DNA from: Fusobacterium varium
Lineage (GTDB): Bacteria > Fusobacteriota > Fusobacteriia > Fusobacteriales > Fusobacteriaceae
Direction of reading: 5' to 3'
NCBI GenBank assembly: GCA_002356455.1
Contig: AP017968.1
Span: 2,232,001-2,296,000, forward strand
Length of the DNA: 64,000 nucleotides
The notes beneath the pieces were generated by a model that saw nothing but the letters and a program-made list of their open reading frames with translations, ran no database searches and had not been told where the DNA came from. The position numbers and the translations under genes were made by a program. Shown here piece by piece: positions 60,718 through 64,000 of this stretch (position 1 is the first letter of the stretch; every line of letters begins with the position of its first letter).

Positions 60718-61008
60718 ATGATAGAAGAAGACAAAGAGCTTATTATGACATTCTTAGAGAATTGTTACTCGAGCAAAATAATCAATGACCAATTATCTAT
60801 GCAAGAGGAAAGAATGTATAGTGTATTTTGGAAGTTAGAAGAAACTTTGACTGAATCTCAAAGAGAACTATACTTAGAATTGGATTCTTTATTGAGTGAA
60901 GTATTAAGCTTAACTAAATGGAAGTATTTTGAGTATGGAGAAAATGCAGGAGAAATACATGAAGGAGCTTTTGTATGGAAAAATCCTTTTAAAAAAGAAA
61001 CTGCATAG
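60718..61008 (+). CDS. Small early protein
   Basis: 96 residues, acidic and helical (ESQRELYLELDSLLSEVL). GGAGG ribosome site. No family recognised. Confidence 0.6.
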   Translation: MIEEDKELIMTFLENCYSSKIINDQLSMQEERMYSVFWKLEETLTESQRELYLELDSLLSEVLSLTKWKYFEYGENAGEIHEGAFVWKNPFKKETA

Positions 61009-61026
61009 TGTAGGAGGTATCACAGT

Positions 61027-61761
61027 ATGAACGAACTAATAAAAATTGAAGAAAGAAATGGAGAACAGTTAGTAAGTGCAAGAGAATTACATAAATTTTT
61101 AGAAGTAAAAACAGAATTTAAAATATGGATTGCTAGAATAATAGAAAAATATAATTTTATTGAAAATAAAGATTTTGTAAGGGTATATCAAAAATGTAAT
61201 ACCCTTGGAGGAGAACAAGAAAAAGTTGATTATTTATTAAAAATTTCAACAGCAAAAGAAGTTGCGATGGTATCAAATACCCCTAAAGGGAAAGAAGCAA
61301 GGGAGTATTTTATAAAATGTGAAGAGGCTTGGAATAGCCCAGATATGATTTTAGCAAGAGCTAATCAAATACAATCAAAAATGCTTGAAAGTTATAAGGA
61401 TAAAGTCATTATCTTAGAAGAGAAAATTGAACAAGATAAACCAAAAGTTATTTTTGCAGAGGCAGTAGAAGCTTCTAAAACTTCTATTTTGATTGGAGAA
61501 TTAGCTAAACTATTAAAACAAAATGGTCATAATATAGGACAAAAAAGATTATTCTCTTGGTTAAGAGAACAAGGATTTTTAATTAAAAGGGAAGGATCAG
61601 AATATAATATGCCTACTCAAAAATCAATGGATTTAGGACTATTTGAAATTAAAGAGACTGCTATAACTCATTCAGATGGACATATAACAGTAAATAAAAC
61701 ACCCAAAGTAACTGGAAAAGGACAAATATACTTTATGAACAAGTTTAAAACAGCAGCATAA
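61027..61761 (+). CDS. AntA/KilAC phage antirepressor
   Basis: 244 residues. AntA/AntB domain at about 10-90 (LVSARELHKFLEVKTEFKIW, then STAKEVAMVSNTPKG), coiled linker, and KilAC domain at about 140-240 (IGELAKLLKQNGHNIGQKRL, EYNMPTQKSMDLGL). Antirepressors of this kind block the phage repressor during induction. GTAGGAGG ribosome site and own terminator. Confidence 0.92.
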   Translation: MNELIKIEERNGEQLVSARELHKFLEVKTEFKIWIARIIEKYNFIENKDFVRVYQKCNTLGGEQEKVDYLLKISTAKEVAMVSNTPKGKEAREYFIKCEEAWNSPDMILARANQIQSKMLESYKDKVIILEEKIEQDKPKVIFAEAVEASKTSILIGELAKLLKQNGHNIGQKRLFSWLREQGFLIKREGSEYNMPTQKSMDLGLFEIKETAITHSDGHITVNKTPKVTGKGQIYFMNKFKTAA

Positions 61762-61768
61762 TAAATCA

Positions 61769-61800
61769 ATCCTCAGTATTAATTTACTGGGGATTTTTTA
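61769..61800 (+). terminator. Terminator of antirepressor gene
   Basis: ATCCTCAGTA (61769-61778) pairs with TACTGGGGAT (61785-61794), then TTTTT. Confidence 0.85.
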
Positions 61801-61815
61801 ATAGGAGGAAAATTT

Positions 61816-61911
61816 ATGATTATAAGAGATAAAAAACCTTTAACAGAAAAAGAATTGCTGGAATTACAAAATAGTATAAAAAAACTATATGATATGCAAG
61901 AAGGGAAATAA
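61816..61911 (+). CDS. 31-residue microprotein before the recombinase
   Basis: MIIRDKKPLTEKELLELQN start. GGAGG ribosome site; its stop overlaps the recombinase ATG (TAATG), so it may couple recombinase translation. Too short for a family; size would fit an excision helper, but that is speculation. Confidence 0.5.
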   Translation: MIIRDKKPLTEKELLELQNSIKKLYDMQEGK

Positions 61912-63308
61912 TGAAGGAAACAAAAAAAGCAATAGCTTATTTTAGAGTAAGTACAGATATGCAAAGAGATGACCTCTCCCTTGAAACACAGGAAAAGGGA
62001 GGGGAAATCTTTGCAAAGGATAATGATATTGAAGTAATAAAAAAATTTACTGACGTAATGTCTGGAGGAAACAGAAATAGAAAGGGATTTCTTGAAGCTC
62101 AAAAATATTTAGAAGATCATAAAAATGAAATAGATTATTTTATTGCCTATGATGTGTCAAGAATAGCAAGGGACGCATTCGCGTTCCTTTCATTATTCAA
62201 TAAATTAAATCTTTTAGGAGTAAAGTTAAAGCTAATAAATAACCCTACATTAGATAGTGATAGCCCTATGGGAAAGTTGATTTTAACTATATTAGCTGCT
62301 ATCTTTGAGTTTTTCCGATTTGATAATGCAGATAGAGTAAGAGATAATATGATTATAAGAGTTAAAGAAGGAAAGAGAATGAACAATGCACCCTTTGCTT
62401 ATAGAATGATAAATAAAAAAATGGTAGTAGTTCCTGAAGAGGCAGAGTTAATAAAATTTATCTATAATGAATATTTAAAAGGACATGGAATAGTAGCTCT
62501 TGAAAAAATGACTGGTAAAGATAGGAGTAGTATAAAACAATGGCTAAATAATAAAGTTTATGCTGGCTATAATGTCTTTGGTGCTAGAAAAATGAATAAA
62601 ACTACTTTTAAACCTATGAAAAACCCAGACGCAAACAAAATTGTAGAAGCGAAAGGAGACTGGGAAGCCATAATTGATATAGAAACTTGGGAAAAGGTAG
62701 CGGCTAGAATGAATAATAATAGAGAATTTAGAATAAGGAATGTTGAAAAAACCTCTTATTTGTTATCTGGACTTTTATTCCATACTTGTGGTTCTAAATT
62801 TAGAGGAAATGCAGGAAGAAAAGGTACTAATTATTATAGATGTATTGGCTGCAACAAAAGTATAAAAACAGATACTATAGATGAAAAAGTTCTTAATGAG
62901 CTGTTTAATAATGAGTTCTTAAAAGAATTGAATAAAAGTACAGGAAAAGTGGAAAATAAGAAAGAAAAAGCCCTTATTAAATTAAGAAATTACAAAGCTT
63001 CTTTAAAAAATAAAGAAAAGAAATTGATAGATTTATATACAGAAGATTTAATCTCCAAAGATGAATATATAAACAGAAAAAATGAAATTAAAAATTCTAT
63101 AATAAATACAGAGGCAGAATTAATCCTATTAGAAAATGAAAAGGAAGAAAAGAAACAAAATATTGACTTTGCTAAAATGTTTGTTATGGCACTTAGTAAT
63201 TTAAAAAATGCAGAGAGTAAGCAGGAAGCTAACAAAATTCTAAAAATGATAATAAAAAAGATAGAAATAGATGATAATAAAGAAGTTTTTATTCATCTTA
63301 ATTTTTAA
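61911..63308 (+). CDS. Large serine recombinase (integrase)
   Basis: 465 residues. Resolvase domain 1-150 with Ser14 in YFRVSTD and the SRIARDAFAFLSLF helix; recombinase domain about 160-270; zinc ribbon about 285-330 (HTCGSKF then YYRCIGCNKS); coiled coil about 340-430. Integrates and excises the element between short att sites. Last gene of the prophage, which marks its right end. Confidence 0.92.
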   Translation: MKETKKAIAYFRVSTDMQRDDLSLETQEKGGEIFAKDNDIEVIKKFTDVMSGGNRNRKGFLEAQKYLEDHKNEIDYFIAYDVSRIARDAFAFLSLFNKLNLLGVKLKLINNPTLDSDSPMGKLILTILAAIFEFFRFDNADRVRDNMIIRVKEGKRMNNAPFAYRMINKKMVVVPEEAELIKFIYNEYLKGHGIVALEKMTGKDRSSIKQWLNNKVYAGYNVFGARKMNKTTFKPMKNPDANKIVEAKGDWEAIIDIETWEKVAARMNNNREFRIRNVEKTSYLLSGLLFHTCGSKFRGNAGRKGTNYYRCIGCNKSIKTDTIDEKVLNELFNNEFLKELNKSTGKVENKKEKALIKLRNYKASLKNKEKKLIDLYTEDLISKDEYINRKNEIKNSIINTEAELILLENEKEEKKQNIDFAKMFVMALSNLKNAESKQEANKILKMIIKKIEIDDNKEVFIHLNF

Positions 63309-63342
63309 AAAGACCAATAAGTTATAAACTCATTGGTCTTTT
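63307..63342. terminator. Terminator shared by recombinase and polyprenyl synthase
   Basis: AGACCAAT/ATTGGTCT stem with A and T runs on both sides, between convergent genes. 34 of 36 bases match 15611-15646. Lies where attR of the prophage is expected. Confidence 0.75.
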
Positions 63343-63400
63343 TTATTAAATAAAATTAGATTTATGCCTTATAATAGGCTAATAATAATTTTATAAATTA

Positions 63401-64000
63401 TTATAAGAAATTAAAAACTTCAATATATTTTATATCTACACCTCTAATTTTAAAAAGTTTTTTTAAAAGAAAAATTGAAGTTTTTCTATCTATTGGATAT
63501 CCTACTTCTTCAAATATTTGAAATCCATATAATGCTTTTTCAAGCGTATTTTTTAAATAATTATTAATATTTTCTTTAGTTTCTCCATATTTATATAAAA
63601 AGGCTGTAGCTAGATTTACTTTCCCATTTTTCTTATCTTCTCCCATATCTGTTAAGTCATCTAAAGCTTGTAAAGCCATTCCTATATGAAATAAACCTTC
63701 ATTATAATCTTTTAATAAATTATTATCTTCTAATAATAAAGGAACTACCAAAGAAAGTTGTAATAACTCTCCCCCAATTCCTTCATGAATATCTTTTTCA
63801 ATAATATTAACAGATGGATATTTGTTATATAAAGATACATCTCTTAAACTTTCACTTTTGGCAATAAAAAAAAGTTTTTCTAAAAGACGTTTAAATACTA
63901 TAGAAGAACTATCTTTATTTTTTATTTCATTATTTATAATATTTTGATGCAGCATTAAATTAAAAATATTATTAGAAACAATTTCTACAATACCATTTAT
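63401..64000 (-). CDS. Polyprenyl diphosphate synthase-like protein, 5' part outside window
   Basis: The frame is open from 63401 to the window edge (199 residues visible). GMALQALDDLTDMGED contains the second Asp-rich motif of trans-prenyl synthases (DDxxD), followed by GKVNLATAFLYKYG. The first Asp-rich motif would be upstream, off the window. Makes isoprenoid chains for quinones or undecaprenyl-type lipids. An ATG at 63955 is internal to the frame and not convincing as a start. Confidence 0.82.
   Translation of the reverse strand: MNGIVEIVSNNIFNLMLHQNIINNEIKNKDSSSIVFKRLLEKLFFIAKSESLRDVSLYNKYPSVNIIEKDIHEGIGGELLQLSLVVPLLLEDNNLLKDYNEGLFHIGMALQALDDLTDMGEDKKNGKVNLATAFLYKYGETKENINNYLKNTLEKALYGFQIFEEVGYPIDRKTSIFLLKKLFKIRGVDIKYIEVFNFL

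Noticed and set aside
60423-61008. AbrB-like gene plus next gene as MazEF-type toxin-antitoxin pair
   Set aside because: The next protein is acidic and helical, with no MazF, PIN or RelE features, and 118 bases with a separate RNA element intervene.

Overview
The window looks like a Fusobacterium-type genome. The DNA is very AT-rich. It carries a large autotransporter with an extended signal peptide, two secreted FMN-bind/FAD fumarate-reductase-like flavoproteins, a DhaK/DhaL/LsrF-like sugar operon and a nickel/cobalt NicO transporter. Most of the window (about 22.2-63.3 kb) is one apparently complete prophage.

Region 1 (1-22 kb) is largely chromosomal: an autotransporter cut by the window edge; a four-gene minus-strand operon (DhaL, DhaK, LsrF-like aldolase, VOC-like protein); tandem paralogous secreted flavoproteins; a geranylgeranyl-reductase-family oxidoreductase; DUF1007 plus NicO; a 5'-truncated fructose PTS IIC remnant; a hexapeptide acetyltransferase; a two-gene membrane locus; and a SigH-like sigma factor. 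Several intergenic regions hold predicted small RNAs with good promoters and terminators.

Region 2 (22.2-47.1 kb, minus strand) is the late operon, read right to left: terminases, a portal-MuF fusion, Mu-like head genes (I with nested Z, G), capsid, connectors, tail tube, G/GT chaperones with a -1 slippery site, a 1613-residue tape measure, tail-tip and receptor proteins (one a BspA-type leucine-rich repeat), endolysin and two holin-like proteins. No sheath gene is present, so the particle is probably a siphovirus with a Mu-like head.

Region 3 (47-55 kb) holds a Com-like zinc ribbon, a VRR-NUC nuclease, a replication initiator with iterons inside its coding sequence (lambda-like origin), a tRNA-like gene, and the lysogeny block: XRE repressor, ImmA/IrrE protease, an unknown protein and an Abi_2/AbiF-like HEPN protein preceded by a structured RNA.

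Region 4 (55-63.3 kb, plus strand) is the early operon: many microproteins, a Rad52-like annealing protein, an AbrB-like regulator, an AntA/KilAC antirepressor and a large serine recombinase at the right end. A polyprenyl synthase runs off the window beyond it.

The strongest candidates for undescribed biology are the AbiF-like HEPN gene with its hairpin RNA, a two-copy small RNA with an exposed UUCCC loop that sits downstream of unrelated small genes (one chromosomal, one in the prophage), a three-copy promoter-RNA-terminator cassette, and an odd tRNA-like gene. All RNA calls are read from sequence only and have not been folded or searched computationally.
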